A stretch of 64,000 nucleotides of DNA, from NCBI GenBank assembly GCA_963849065.1, contig CAWKFM010000005.1:1302001-1366000 (forward strand). Reading direction: 5' to 3'. Shown piece by piece: positions 1 to 8,616 of the stretch; position 1 is the stretch's first letter, and each line of letters opens with the position of its first letter. Both the position numbers and the translations under genes were made by a program. The notes beneath the pieces are model-generated. The model was not told the origin of the DNA, made no database searches, and saw nothing but the letters and a program-made list of their open reading frames with translations. This DNA comes from TOLSYN sp963849065. Lineage in GTDB: Bacteria; Acidobacteriota; Terriglobia; Terriglobales; Acidobacteriaceae.

Positions 1-480
1 CGACTGGAACAATGCCTGACAACGAATGGAGACGGCGCCACAGGAAAGAGTTGCCGGTGCCTACACGCAGCGGCGCCACTCCCTTGGGCAAGGACGTGCT
101 TGTTGGTTGAGCGGTAGAAGCCACAATGTCTCCTTAGAACCCGGACAGCGGACGAGAACCTGCAAATTTATTTCGTGTTTACGAAGTGTCCAACAATGTA
201 TCAGAAAGTTTGGCAGAACTAAGACAAAAAAATGCCGGACAAAAGTTGGAATATTTCGGCTGCTGCGAGTCGCGTGAAAAGGGGGCGAGCATAGCTGCGT
301 GGAGGGCGCAGATGAGGCCCGCGTGGGAGCGGCAGCATCAACGGCGGGCAGGGTTTTGCGGAACGCGATAGAATGAAGGTTCGTTCCCGAGACCATGCGC
401 CAGGTTGTGGCATCCTTCGCTATGGCGTGGTGGTTGTGTGGAAAAAGCGAATACCAAGCGGTGAGCAGGAGAGGGAAGCA
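1..480. other. Leading stretch without a supported gene
   Basis: Only short, mutually overlapping open frames occur before pdxS, none with a convincing ribosome binding site or recognisable product. It probably contains the end of an upstream transcription unit and the pdxS leader. Confidence 0.5.
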
Positions 481-1413
481 ATGTCGGATACCAATGGCAA
501 CGGGCTGCGGCTAAAGACAGGCCTGGCGGAGATGCTCAAGGGCGGCGTGATTATGGACGTCATGAGCGCGGAACAGGCGGAGATCGCCGAGAAGGCCGGT
601 GCTTGCGCCGTGATGGCGCTGGAACGCGTCCCGGCCATGATTCGCGCCGAGGGCGGCGTGGCGCGCATGGCTTCGCCCAAGATCATCAAGGAAGTGATGG
701 CCACGGTGAATATCCCGGTGATGGCCAAGGCGCGCATCGGTCACTTTGCCGAGGCGCAGATTCTGCAGGCGCTGGGAGTGGATTACATCGACGAGAGCGA
801 AGTACTGACGCCGGCCGATGAAGCGCACCACATCGACAAGCACGCGTTCAAGACGCCGTTCGTCTGCGGCGCGCGCAACCTTGGCGAGGCGCTGCGGCGC
901 ATTGCCGAAGGCGCATGCATGATCCGCACCAAGGGCGAGGCCGGTACCGGCGACGTGATCCACGCGGTGAAGCATATGCGCCAGATTGTGAGCGAGATGC
1001 GCGCGCTGACCGTGATGAGCGAGCAGGAGCTGTACCTGGCGGCCAAGACGCACCAGGCTCCGTATGAGCTGGTTCGCATGGTGGCCAAGGCGGGCAAGCT
1101 GCCGGTGCCGAACTTCAGCGCGGGCGGAATCGCCACCCCGGCGGATGCTTCGCTGGTGATGCAACTGGGCGCCGAGGCGGTGTTTGTGGGCAGCGGCATC
1201 TTTATGAAGGGCGGCGCGACGCCGCTCGACCTGAGCAATCCGAAGGAGCGCGCTGAGGCCGAGTCTCGCGCCAAGGCCATCGTGATCGCCACCACGCACT
1301 TCCAGGACCCGCAGGTTCTGGCCGAGGTAAGCGAGCAGATGACCGGCTCGATGAAGGGGCTGGCGGTGGGGAATATTGCCGAGGCGGATTTGCTGCAGAC
1401 GCGCGGCTGGTAG
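481..1413 (+). CDS. pdxS: Pyridoxal 5'-phosphate synthase lyase subunit PdxS
   Basis: This 310-residue protein is the synthase half of the ribose-5-phosphate-dependent vitamin B6 pathway. It condenses ribose 5-phosphate, glyceraldehyde 3-phosphate and ammonia to PLP in the cytosol, with ammonia supplied by PdxT. The (beta/alpha)8 family signatures are clear: Asp26 in the early strand and Lys83 in the MAKARIGH motif match the residues that bind substrate as Schiff bases in characterised PdxS. I chose the ATG at 481 because a purine-rich AGGAGAGGGA lies just before it; an in-frame ATG at 373 would add 36 non-homologous residues. pdxT follows 184 bases downstream on the same strand, beyond a terminator-like hairpin. 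Confidence 0.97.
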   Translation: MSDTNGNGLRLKTGLAEMLKGGVIMDVMSAEQAEIAEKAGACAVMALERVPAMIRAEGGVARMASPKIIKEVMATVNIPVMAKARIGHFAEAQILQALGVDYIDESEVLTPADEAHHIDKHAFKTPFVCGARNLGEALRRIAEGACMIRTKGEAGTGDVIHAVKHMRQIVSEMRALTVMSEQELYLAAKTHQAPYELVRMVAKAGKLPVPNFSAGGIATPADASLVMQLGAEAVFVGSGIFMKGGATPLDLSNPKERAEAESRAKAIVIATTHFQDPQVLAEVSEQMTGSMKGLAVGNIAEADLLQTRGW

Positions 1414-1436
1414 CGGAGCGACACCTGATGAGAGAG

Positions 1437-1463
1437 GCGCAGCCTTCGGGCTGCGCTTTTTTT
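1437..1463 (+). terminator. Rho-independent terminator after pdxS
   Basis: Perfect 8-bp stem GCGCAGCC/GGCTGCGC closed by a TTCG tetraloop and followed by seven T residues. It lies 23 bases after the pdxS stop, so pdxT may be partly or wholly transcribed separately. Confidence 0.85.
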
Positions 1464-1597
1464 GCTGTGTGTGGCTGACGAAAGCTTCTTGCACCTGGAT
1501 CGGGGATGTGATCGGAGGTCCACGAACTGCCCCACTCAAGCCAACAACCGGCTTGAATGGGCCACCCGTTATTAGCAAGCTGCTAAATTAAATAGCG

Positions 1598-2173
1598 ATG
1601 ATGAAGATTGGAATCCTTGCCCTGCAGGGCGACTTTGATGCGCACAGCCGTCGCGTGGCCGAACTCGGGGCAGAACCGGTGCTGGTACGCAAGCCGGAGC
1701 AACTCGCTTCGGTGGACGGGCTCATTATTCCAGGCGGCGAGTCTTCGGTGTTTTTGAATTTGCTGGGCGAGAGCGGCTTCGCCAAGCTTACGGCGTTTGT
1801 GCTGTCCAAACCTGCGTTTGGAACCTGCGCGGGCTGCATCCTGCTGGCGCGCGAGATCGAGAACCCCGCGCAGAAGGGCATCGGCGCGCTGGACATTACG
1901 GTGCGGCGCAATGCCTATGGGCGGCAGATCGACTCGACGATCGTGGAAGGTCCAAGCAAGCTTCCGGGCGGCGCGCTGGAGCAGGTTTACATCCGCGCGC
2001 CGCGCATCGAGCGGGTGGGTCCCGCGGTGGAAGTGCTGGCCGAGCGCAACGGCTACCCGGTGCTGATTCGGCAGGGCAAGCTGTTGGCTGCGACCTTCCA
2101 TCCCGAGTTGAGCCCGGACACGCGGGTGCATGCGGAGTTTCTGAGGCTGGTGGAGAAATACGCCGCGAAGTAG
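1598..2173 (+). CDS. pdxT: Pyridoxal 5'-phosphate synthase glutaminase subunit PdxT
   Basis: This 191-residue class I glutaminase hydrolyses glutamine and channels ammonia to PdxS. The catalytic triad is visible: nucleophile Cys77 in FGTCAGC, and His168 with Glu170 in the FHPE motif near the C-terminus. The PGGES glycine-rich loop at 45-49 is typical of the family. Length is normal (about 190-200). Two adjacent ATG codons (1598 and 1601) are possible starts. The partner pdxS lies immediately upstream, the usual arrangement for this pathway. Confidence 0.95.
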   Translation: MMKIGILALQGDFDAHSRRVAELGAEPVLVRKPEQLASVDGLIIPGGESSVFLNLLGESGFAKLTAFVLSKPAFGTCAGCILLAREIENPAQKGIGALDITVRRNAYGRQIDSTIVEGPSKLPGGALEQVYIRAPRIERVGPAVEVLAERNGYPVLIRQGKLLAATFHPELSPDTRVHAEFLRLVEKYAAK

Positions 2174-2368
2174 GAAACGGCCGTCCCGGCTGCGGATATC
2201 AAGCCGGAATATGTTGCGGAAGAAGTCTGAATGATCCACAAGATAGCTGGCTTTTGTACACCTATGGCCCTGCAACTTGTGCCTGTCTTTGCACTTATTT
2301 GGCAAACATGATAATTTGAAATGGTTACAACATCGAACAGAAAAGAAGCAGGAGCGCGTCAGTTCCCA

Positions 2369-2635
2369 GTGTTAGCACGAGAGCAGAAGACCAATATCAT
2401 CGAGAAGTACAAGACCCACACCTCCGACACCGGCAGCCCTGAAGTCCAGATTGCCCTTCTCAGCGAGCGCATCGGCCAGTTGACCGAGCACTTCCGTACG
2501 CACAAGAAGGACCACGCATCGCGTCGCGGTCTTCTGATGATGGTAAGCCGGCGTCGCAGCCTGCTCGACTATCTGAAGAAGTACGATACCGAGCGGTACA
2601 AGGCTGTCATTCTGAAGGTGGGTATCCGCAAGTAA
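2369..2635 (+). CDS. rpsO: 30S ribosomal protein S15
   Basis: An 88-residue S15 that binds the central domain of 16S rRNA early in 30S assembly. The conserved blocks TGSPEVQ, LTEHF, HKKDHASRRGL and RRRSLLDYL are all present. I place the start at the GTG at 2369, giving the family-standard length and N-terminus (MLAREQK), with GGAG at 2351-2354 upstream. An ATG at 2321 would add 16 residues and has no ribosome binding site. rpsO next to pnp is a widely conserved arrangement. Confidence 0.93.
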   Translation: MLAREQKTNIIEKYKTHTSDTGSPEVQIALLSERIGQLTEHFRTHKKDHASRRGLLMMVSRRRSLLDYLKKYDTERYKAVILKVGIRK

Positions 2636-2884
2636 ACCTCCGCTGGGCCGGGCCTTTGGCCCTGCCTCGTGGTTTCGCTGGCGCACCCTGTGAGGGGCTG
2701 CGCCAGCCCACTCCCAACTTGTCGCAGCGAAGGCATTGGCCATGCTGCTTGGGAGTGTGCCAGAAGCTCGTAGCGGCTGGAACTGTTCCTGTTCGCATTC
2801 TTAACTGCGGCTTGACGCGTACTGCTCGCGCTTGCTGTGGTGGAGTGCTCCTATCGTGGATGCGCCCCTGGCGAAAGGGAATTA

Positions 2885-5245
2885 ATGAAACAAGAAACAA
2901 GCGTCACACTCTCCGGCGGTAAAACCATTTCATTTGAGACCGGTCACTGGGCCAAACAGGCTCACGGATCCGCGGTTGTCCGCATTGGCGAAACCGTGGT
3001 TCTGGCAACCGCCTGCTCCAACGCCGAGCCGCGCGTTGGCATCGACTTCTTTCCGCTCACGGTGGACTATCGTGAGTACACCTACGCCGGTGGACGAATC
3101 CCCGGCGGCTTCATCAAGCGCGAAGGCCGGATGAGCGAACGCGAAGTTCTCACCAGCCGTCAGATTGATCGGCCCATCCGTCCGCTATTCCCCGAAGGTT
3201 ACCGCTTCGAGACTCAGGTCATCGCGTTCGTGCTTTCGGCCGATACGGAAAATGACCCGGACGTCGCCGGAATCAACGGCGCTTCAGTCGCGCTCACCCT
3301 CTCCGATATTCCATTTTCCGGTCCGATCGGCGCGGTGCGCGTTGGCTTGATTAACGATGAATTCGTAATCAACCCGACCTACGAAGAACAGCGCGAAAGC
3401 AAGGTCAACATCATGGTCGTCGGCACGGCCGAAGGCATCGTGATGATTGAAGCGGGCGCCACTGAAGTGGAAGAAGACCGTGTGGTGGATGCGATCGAGT
3501 TTGCGCATGGCGAAATCAAGAAGATCTGCGCCACGATCAGCGAATTCGCCCAGAAGTTCGGACGCGCGAAACGGACGTTTGAAGTCCCTGTGGTTGATCA
3601 GCCATATCTTGACGCACTGCGCGCCAAGGTTGGCGCAGCGCTGGCCGATGCGGTCAACACCGAAAAGTACACCAAGATCGACAGCTACTCCCGCATCAAG
3701 GCCCTCAAGGACAGCGTGAAGGCCGAGATTCCCGAGGATCAGCCGGAAGCGCGCACCAAGGCCGGAAAATACTTCGACCAGCTGCGCGAGTTGGTTTTCC
3801 GCGAGGAAGTGACGAAGAACCGCCGCCGTCCCGACGGCCGTGCCTTCGACCAGATCCGTGCGATCTGGAGCGAAATTGGGGTGCTGCCGCGTACTCACGG
3901 TTCCGCCGTGTTTACGCGCGGCGAAACCCAGGCGCTCGTCACCACCACGCTTGGTACTAGCGATGACAAACAACGCCTGGAGCGCTTTGAAGGCGAAACC
4001 AAGAAGCGCTTCATGCTGCATTACAACTTCCCGCCGTTTTCGGTTGGCGAAGTGGGCTTCCTGCGGGGCGCTGGACGGCGCGAAATCGGCCACGGAGCAC
4101 TTGCCGAGCGCGCACTGAATGCCGTGCTGCCGAGCGAAGATGATTTCCCCTATGCGATTCGGGTGGTCAGCGACATTCTGGAGTCCAATGGATCGTCGTC
4201 GATGGCCACGATCTGCGGCGGTTCGCTGAGCTTGATGGATGCCGGTGTGCCTCTGACCGCTCCGGTGGCCGGAGTGGCGATGGGACTGGTGAAGGAGGGC
4301 GAAGATTACGCCATCCTGACCGACATTGCGGGCGCCGAAGATCACTACGGCGACATGGACTTCAAGGTTGCGGGAACCCGCGATGGCATTACCGCGCTGC
4401 AAATGGACATCAAGATCGGTGGCATTACGCCGCAGATCATGCGCGAGGCGCTGGCGCAGGCCAAGCGGGGACGGTTGTTCATCCTGGACAAGATGGCTGA
4501 ATCGATCACTTCTGGCCGCGAAAATGTCAGCAGCCATGCTCCGCGCTTCTACACCGTGATGATTCCGACCGACAAGATCCGCGAACTGATTGGACCGGGC
4601 GGCAAGGTGATCCGCGGTATCGTGGAAGCAACCGGCGTAAAGATCGACGTGGAAGATAACGGCCAGGTGCGCGTGTCCTCCAGCGACTCGGCGGCGGCGG
4701 AAAAAGCGCTGCAGATGATCGGCGACATTACGGCCGTGCCGGAAATTGGACGGACGTATCTGGGTACCGTGACCCGGCTGGCGGAGTTCGGCGCGTTCGT
4801 GGAGATCATCCCCGGCACCGACGGACTGCTGCACATCAGCGAAGTGGCCGAGCACCGCATCAAGGACATCAAGGACGAGCTGAAAGAGGGCGACCAGGTT
4901 CTGGTCAAGGTGCTTTCGGTGGAAGGCAACCGCATCAAGTTGTCGCGCAAGGCGATTCTGAAGGAGCAGCGGGCAAAGATCGAGGCTGCGGGCGGCGTGG
5001 TGCCGGAAGCATCCGCGCCGACTGCCGCTCCGGAGCGCTCGCTGGAAGGTTCGGCCGCGACTTTTGAAGGCGGTTTCGACGGAGATGGCGACGACGAAGA
5101 AGAGGACATGAACTTCAATCGGGAAAGCACTCCGAACGAGCCTCCGAGCCACGACAGCCGTCCCGCGAGTGCGGGCGCCGGTGCAGGCGATCCGCGCCGG
5201 CGGCGGCGCCGTGGTCCGCGTGGTCCGCGCGCTCCACGTCAGTAG
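2885..5245 (+). CDS. pnp: Polyribonucleotide nucleotidyltransferase (PNPase)
   Basis: This 786-residue phosphorolytic 3'-5' exoribonuclease acts in mRNA decay. It has two RNase PH-type cores, the second with MATICGGSLSLMDAGVP and the acidic DIAGAEDHYGDMDF active-site block. A KH domain follows (IGPGGKVIRGI near residue 568), then an S1 domain (about 625-695). The tail is acidic around 715-745 and then very rich in Arg/Pro/Gly, a likely disordered RNA- or protein-binding extension. The ATG at 2885 is preceded by AAAGGGA. It lies downstream of rpsO and ends in a strong terminator. Confidence 0.97.
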   Translation: MKQETSVTLSGGKTISFETGHWAKQAHGSAVVRIGETVVLATACSNAEPRVGIDFFPLTVDYREYTYAGGRIPGGFIKREGRMSEREVLTSRQIDRPIRPLFPEGYRFETQVIAFVLSADTENDPDVAGINGASVALTLSDIPFSGPIGAVRVGLINDEFVINPTYEEQRESKVNIMVVGTAEGIVMIEAGATEVEEDRVVDAIEFAHGEIKKICATISEFAQKFGRAKRTFEVPVVDQPYLDALRAKVGAALADAVNTEKYTKIDSYSRIKALKDSVKAEIPEDQPEARTKAGKYFDQLRELVFREEVTKNRRRPDGRAFDQIRAIWSEIGVLPRTHGSAVFTRGETQALVTTTLGTSDDKQRLERFEGETKKRFMLHYNFPPFSVGEVGFLRGAGRREIGHGALAERALNAVLPSEDDFPYAIRVVSDILESNGSSSMATICGGSLSLMDAGVPLTAPVAGVAMGLVKEGEDYAILTDIAGAEDHYGDMDFKVAGTRDGITALQMDIKIGGITPQIMREALAQAKRGRLFILDKMAESITSGRENVSSHAPRFYTVMIPTDKIRELIGPGGKVIRGIVEATGVKIDVEDNGQVRVSSSDSAAAEKALQMIGDITAVPEIGRTYLGTVTRLAEFGAFVEIIPGTDGLLHISEVAEHRIKDIKDELKEGDQVLVKVLSVEGNRIKLSRKAILKEQRAKIEAAGGVVPEASAPTAAPERSLEGSAATFEGGFDGDGDDEEEDMNFNRESTPNEPPSHDSRPASAGAGAGDPRRRRRRGPRGPRAPRQ

Positions 5246-5258
5246 CCGAGCGAATTAC

Positions 5259-5295
5259 CAGAAGGCCACGGTTTGCGCCGTGGCCTTCTGCTTTT
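5259..5295 (+). terminator. Rho-independent terminator after pnp
   Basis: A 13-bp perfect stem, CAGAAGGCCACGG paired with CCGTGGCCTTCTG, with a 6-base loop and a short CTTTT tail, 13 bases after the pnp stop. Confidence 0.85.
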
Positions 5296-5354
5296 GCACG
5301 CACGCCGGATGTTACAATTTTTTCGGAATTCCTTCCCGCAAGCAGGAGTGAGCA

Positions 5355-6155
5355 TTGCCACCAATCTCCCGTATTCCCTTCGTCAAGGCCACCGCTTATG
5401 GCAACGATTTTCTGATCATTCGCAAGGAGTTTCAAGGGGACGACCCCGCGGGGCTGACCCGCGCTCTGTGCGACCGGCACCACGGCGTGGGAGCCGATGG
5501 AGTGGAGTGGCTGAGTGACGAGGACGGACACGCGGCTCGCATTCACCTGATCAATGCGGACGGCTCGTTTGCGGAACTTTCCGGCAATGGCACGCGCTGC
5601 GTGGCCGCCCACCTGGTGTCGAGCGGCGGAGGTGAGGACCTGCTGATTGCGACCGATGCGGGCGCCAAGCGTTGCCAGCTTACGGGGCGGAGCGGAAACC
5701 TCTATGAGTTCCTGACCGACATGGGGCAGGCGGTGGTAAGCGAGGCCTTTGAGATCGACCTGGGACACGTGCAGTATCGCGGGGTTCCGGTTTCGATGGG
5801 TAATCCGCATTTTGTGATCTTCGTGCCGGATTTTCCGGCCGAATGGCAGAAGGATTCGCAGTTGATTCAGGCTCGCGCGGACCTGTTTCCCGAGGGCATC
5901 AACGTGGAGTGGGTGAGGCTCGATCAGGCCTCAGAGATCGTGATTCGCATCTATGAGCGGGGCGCCGGTGAAACGCACTCTTCGGGAACGGGGAGTTCCG
6001 CGTCAGCTGCAGCGGCGATTGCGACGCGGTACTGCTCGGCAAAGCTGACGGTGGTTTCACCGGGTGGAGCGCAGCGGGTGAAGTGGAAGCGGGGCGCTTC
6101 GCTGCAGCTGGAAGGCTCGGCGAGTCTGATTTGCAGCGGGGAATTCTTCGTCTAG
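5355..6155 (+). CDS. dapF: Diaminopimelate epimerase-family protein with both catalytic Cys replaced by Ser
   Basis: A 266-residue member of the DapF fold, which in standard form interconverts LL- and meso-diaminopimelate by a two-cysteine, cofactor-free mechanism. Family landmarks are present: YGNDF near the N-terminus, HHGVGADG, INADGS, MGNPHFV and ERGAGET. In known epimerases the two catalytic cysteines sit in CGNG and CGTG; here these read SGNG (Ser76, TCC at 5580-5582) and SGTG (Ser210, TCG at 5982-5984). The start is a TTG at 5355 preceded by AGGAG. It is followed by LD-carboxypeptidase and mpl, so cell-wall recycling is the likely context. Family membership is firm; epimerase activity is not. 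Confidence 0.85.
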   Translation: MPPISRIPFVKATAYGNDFLIIRKEFQGDDPAGLTRALCDRHHGVGADGVEWLSDEDGHAARIHLINADGSFAELSGNGTRCVAAHLVSSGGGEDLLIATDAGAKRCQLTGRSGNLYEFLTDMGQAVVSEAFEIDLGHVQYRGVPVSMGNPHFVIFVPDFPAEWQKDSQLIQARADLFPEGINVEWVRLDQASEIVIRIYERGAGETHSSGTGSSASAAAAIATRYCSAKLTVVSPGGAQRVKWKRGASLQLEGSASLICSGEFFV

Positions 6156-6209
6156 CGTTTTTCATTTCGCGATTGCCGATTAACACCAACTTTCGTTTAC
6201 CATCAAGCG

Positions 6210-7175
6210 ATGCAGACAGAGCTTCAGTCCGGCAGGCGAGTTCGCGCCCTGGGGCCGCACAGCAAGGCCGGCGTGGTGAGCCCGGCCAGCTGCGTGGACC
6301 GCGCCGCGCTGGAGGCGGGATGCCGCGCGTTGAGCGAGCTGAGCGGCTGGCAGGTTGCAACTTCGCCGGTTGCGCTGCAGAGCGAGGGCGGGTTTGCGGG
6401 GAGCGCTGCTGCGCGCGCCGTGTCGCTGATGGAGACGTGGCAGCGGGACGATGTGGATGCGGTGATATGCGCCCGCGGCGGCTATGGTTCGAACTACCTG
6501 CTGCCGCTGCTCGACTTCGATGCGCTGCGCATGAACCCGAAGCCGTTTGTGGGATACAGTGACAACACCAGCCTGCTGCTGGCGCTGGAGCGCACCGGCA
6601 TGGTCGCGTTCCATGGGCCGATGGTGGCCAGTGATTTCGCCAGGGGCACGGCGGACGAGCTTTCACTTCGCGCCGCGCTGGGCGGGGAAGCTCTGGATTT
6701 GCGGTTTTCCGCGGGCTCGCCGGTGCAGCCGCTGGTTGCGGGCGAGGCGCGCGGAACGCTGACCGGAGGTTGTCTTTCCGTGGTCGTGACCTCGCTGGGA
6801 ACACCATGGGAGATTGAGACGTGGGGTAAGATTCTCTTTCTGGAAGATGTGAATGAGAAGCCATACCGCATCGACCGCATGTTGATGCACCTGCTGCTTG
6901 CGGGAAAGTTTCACGGAGTTCGCGGAATTGTATTCGGCGCCATGCTAGGCTGCGCTGCTGCGCCGGAGGACGAAGAGACGCTGCCGCGCATGATGGTTCG
7001 CGTCCTCGGCGGACTTGGCATTCCCATCGCGATTGGATTTCCTTCAGGGCACGTGGAGTCGGGAAACATCACGCTGCCCTTCGGTGTTCCGGCCGCGCTT
7101 GTTTGCTCAAAAGCGGGTGTGCGGCTGCAGGTGGAGCCCGCGACATTCATTGCAACGCACAATTCAAAATCATAA
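6210..7175 (+). CDS. ldcA: LD-carboxypeptidase (peptidase family S66)
   Basis: This 321-residue cytoplasmic serine peptidase removes the terminal D-alanine from recycled muropeptide tetrapeptides. The S66 triad is visible: the nucleophile Ser in GYSDNT (about residue 115), Glu in FLEDV (about 213) and His in GFPSGH (about 282). There is no signal peptide, as expected for a recycling enzyme. mpl begins 16 bases after its stop and the dapF-like gene ends 54 bases before it, giving a compact recycling operon. Confidence 0.92.
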   Translation: MQTELQSGRRVRALGPHSKAGVVSPASCVDRAALEAGCRALSELSGWQVATSPVALQSEGGFAGSAAARAVSLMETWQRDDVDAVICARGGYGSNYLLPLLDFDALRMNPKPFVGYSDNTSLLLALERTGMVAFHGPMVASDFARGTADELSLRAALGGEALDLRFSAGSPVQPLVAGEARGTLTGGCLSVVVTSLGTPWEIETWGKILFLEDVNEKPYRIDRMLMHLLLAGKFHGVRGIVFGAMLGCAAAPEDEETLPRMMVRVLGGLGIPIAIGFPSGHVESGNITLPFGVPAALVCSKAGVRLQVEPATFIATHNSKS

Positions 7176-7191
7176 GGAAACACTTGCAGTG

Positions 7192-8616
7192 ATGAAGGCT
7201 CGAAGCATCCATCTGATCGGAATCTGCGGAACGGCCATGGCGTCTCTAGCGGGGATGCTGAAGGCGCGTGGGCTGGATGTGCGCGGCTCCGACAGCGCGG
7301 CGTATCCGCCGATGTCCACCTTTCTGGAATCGCTGGGAATCACGCTGATGCAACCGTTCAGCGAGCAGAACCTGATGCCGGCGCCCGATCTGGTGGTAGT
7401 GGGCAACGCGATCTCACGGGGCAATCCCGAGCTTGAGTATCTGCTCGATCAGCGCCTGCCGTTCGTCTCGATGGCCGAGGTGATTCACCAGGAGTTTATC
7501 CGCGACCACACCTCGCTGGTGATTGCCGGAACGCACGGCAAGACCACGACGACGAGCATGGCGGCGTGGATCTTCGAATACGCGGGCCGCAAGCCATCGT
7601 TCCTGGTGGGAGGCATCGCGGAAAATTTTGATTCCAGCTTTGCCGTTACGGAAGGCAAGGAATTCATCATCGAGGGCGACGAGTACGACACTGCGTTCTT
7701 CGACAAGGGCCCGAAGTTTCTGCACTACTTTCCGGATTCGGTGATTCTTACTTCGGTGGAGTTTGACCATGCCGATATTTATCGCGACCTGGAGGCGGTG
7801 AAGTTCGCATTCAAGCGGCTGGTGAACCTGGTGCCGCGGCGCGGACGCATTATTGCATGGGATGGAAGCCCGAACGTGAGCGAGTGCGTGGAGCGCGCCT
7901 TCTGTCCGGTGGAGCGCTACGGCTTTGAGCCGGATTCCTTCTGGCGGCTCGAGGATGTGCGCTATGAGAGCGCAAGCACGCGCTGGAAGGTTGTGCGCGA
8001 GGGGTGCGAGTTCGCGGAGTTAGAATTTGCGCTGGCGGGTGAGTATAACGTGCTGAACGCTACGGCTGCGGCGGCGCTGGCGCACTGCCACGGGATCTCC
8101 GCCGAAACGATTGCCGGGGCGCTGCGCGAATTCCGGTCGGTCAAGCGGCGGCTGGAGGTGTGCGCGGAAGTGGGTGGCATCACGGTGATTGACGATTTTG
8201 CGCATCATCCTACGGCGATTGGAGCCACGCTGGGTGCGCTGCGCAAACGCTATGCCGGACGGCGCCTGTGGGCGATTCTGGAGCCGCGCTCGAATACGCT
8301 GCGGCGCAACGTCTTCCAGCGGGAACTGGTGGAGAGCCTGGCCGTGGCGGACCAGGTGGTGGTCGCCAGCGTATTCTTCAAAGCCACCGATGCGCTGAAG
8401 CCCGAGGAACGGCTGGACGTGGAGCGCGTGGTCGGCGAATTGAACGCGCGCGGTGTGGCAGCGCAGCAGTTGCCCGACGTGGCGGCGATTGTGGATCACG
8501 TTGCCGCGCAGGCGGCTGCTGGAGATGTGCTGGCGATTCTTTCCAATGGGGGCTTCGGCGGCATCTATGAGAAGCTGCCGGCGGCGCTCCAGGCAAGGAC
8601 GTCATGCGGAAGATGA
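7192..8616 (+). CDS. mpl: UDP-N-acetylmuramate:L-alanyl-gamma-D-glutamyl-meso-diaminopimelate ligase
   Basis: A 474-residue Mur-ligase-family enzyme that attaches recycled tripeptide to UDP-MurNAc in the cytosol. The N-terminal GICGTAMASLAGML nucleotide-binding block is characteristic of Mpl/MurC. The central ATPase P-loop is GTHGKTTTTS, the carbamylated-lysine region EGDEYDTAFFDKGPKF is intact, and the C-terminal Mur domain carries DDFAHHPTAI. The ATG at 7192 is preceded by AAGGAAA. It overlaps the start of the next gene by 13 bases, indicating coupled expression. Confidence 0.94.
   Translation: MKARSIHLIGICGTAMASLAGMLKARGLDVRGSDSAAYPPMSTFLESLGITLMQPFSEQNLMPAPDLVVVGNAISRGNPELEYLLDQRLPFVSMAEVIHQEFIRDHTSLVIAGTHGKTTTTSMAAWIFEYAGRKPSFLVGGIAENFDSSFAVTEGKEFIIEGDEYDTAFFDKGPKFLHYFPDSVILTSVEFDHADIYRDLEAVKFAFKRLVNLVPRRGRIIAWDGSPNVSECVERAFCPVERYGFEPDSFWRLEDVRYESASTRWKVVREGCEFAELEFALAGEYNVLNATAAAALAHCHGISAETIAGALREFRSVKRRLEVCAEVGGITVIDDFAHHPTAIGATLGALRKRYAGRRLWAILEPRSNTLRRNVFQRELVESLAVADQVVVASVFFKATDALKPEERLDVERVVGELNARGVAAQQLPDVAAIVDHVAAQAAAGDVLAILSNGGFGGIYEKLPAALQARTSCGR

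Noticed and set aside
3284..5152. A 622-codon open frame on the minus strand
   Set aside because: It is fully antisense to pnp, has His/Arg-rich composition typical of a high-GC shadow frame, and shows no family motif.
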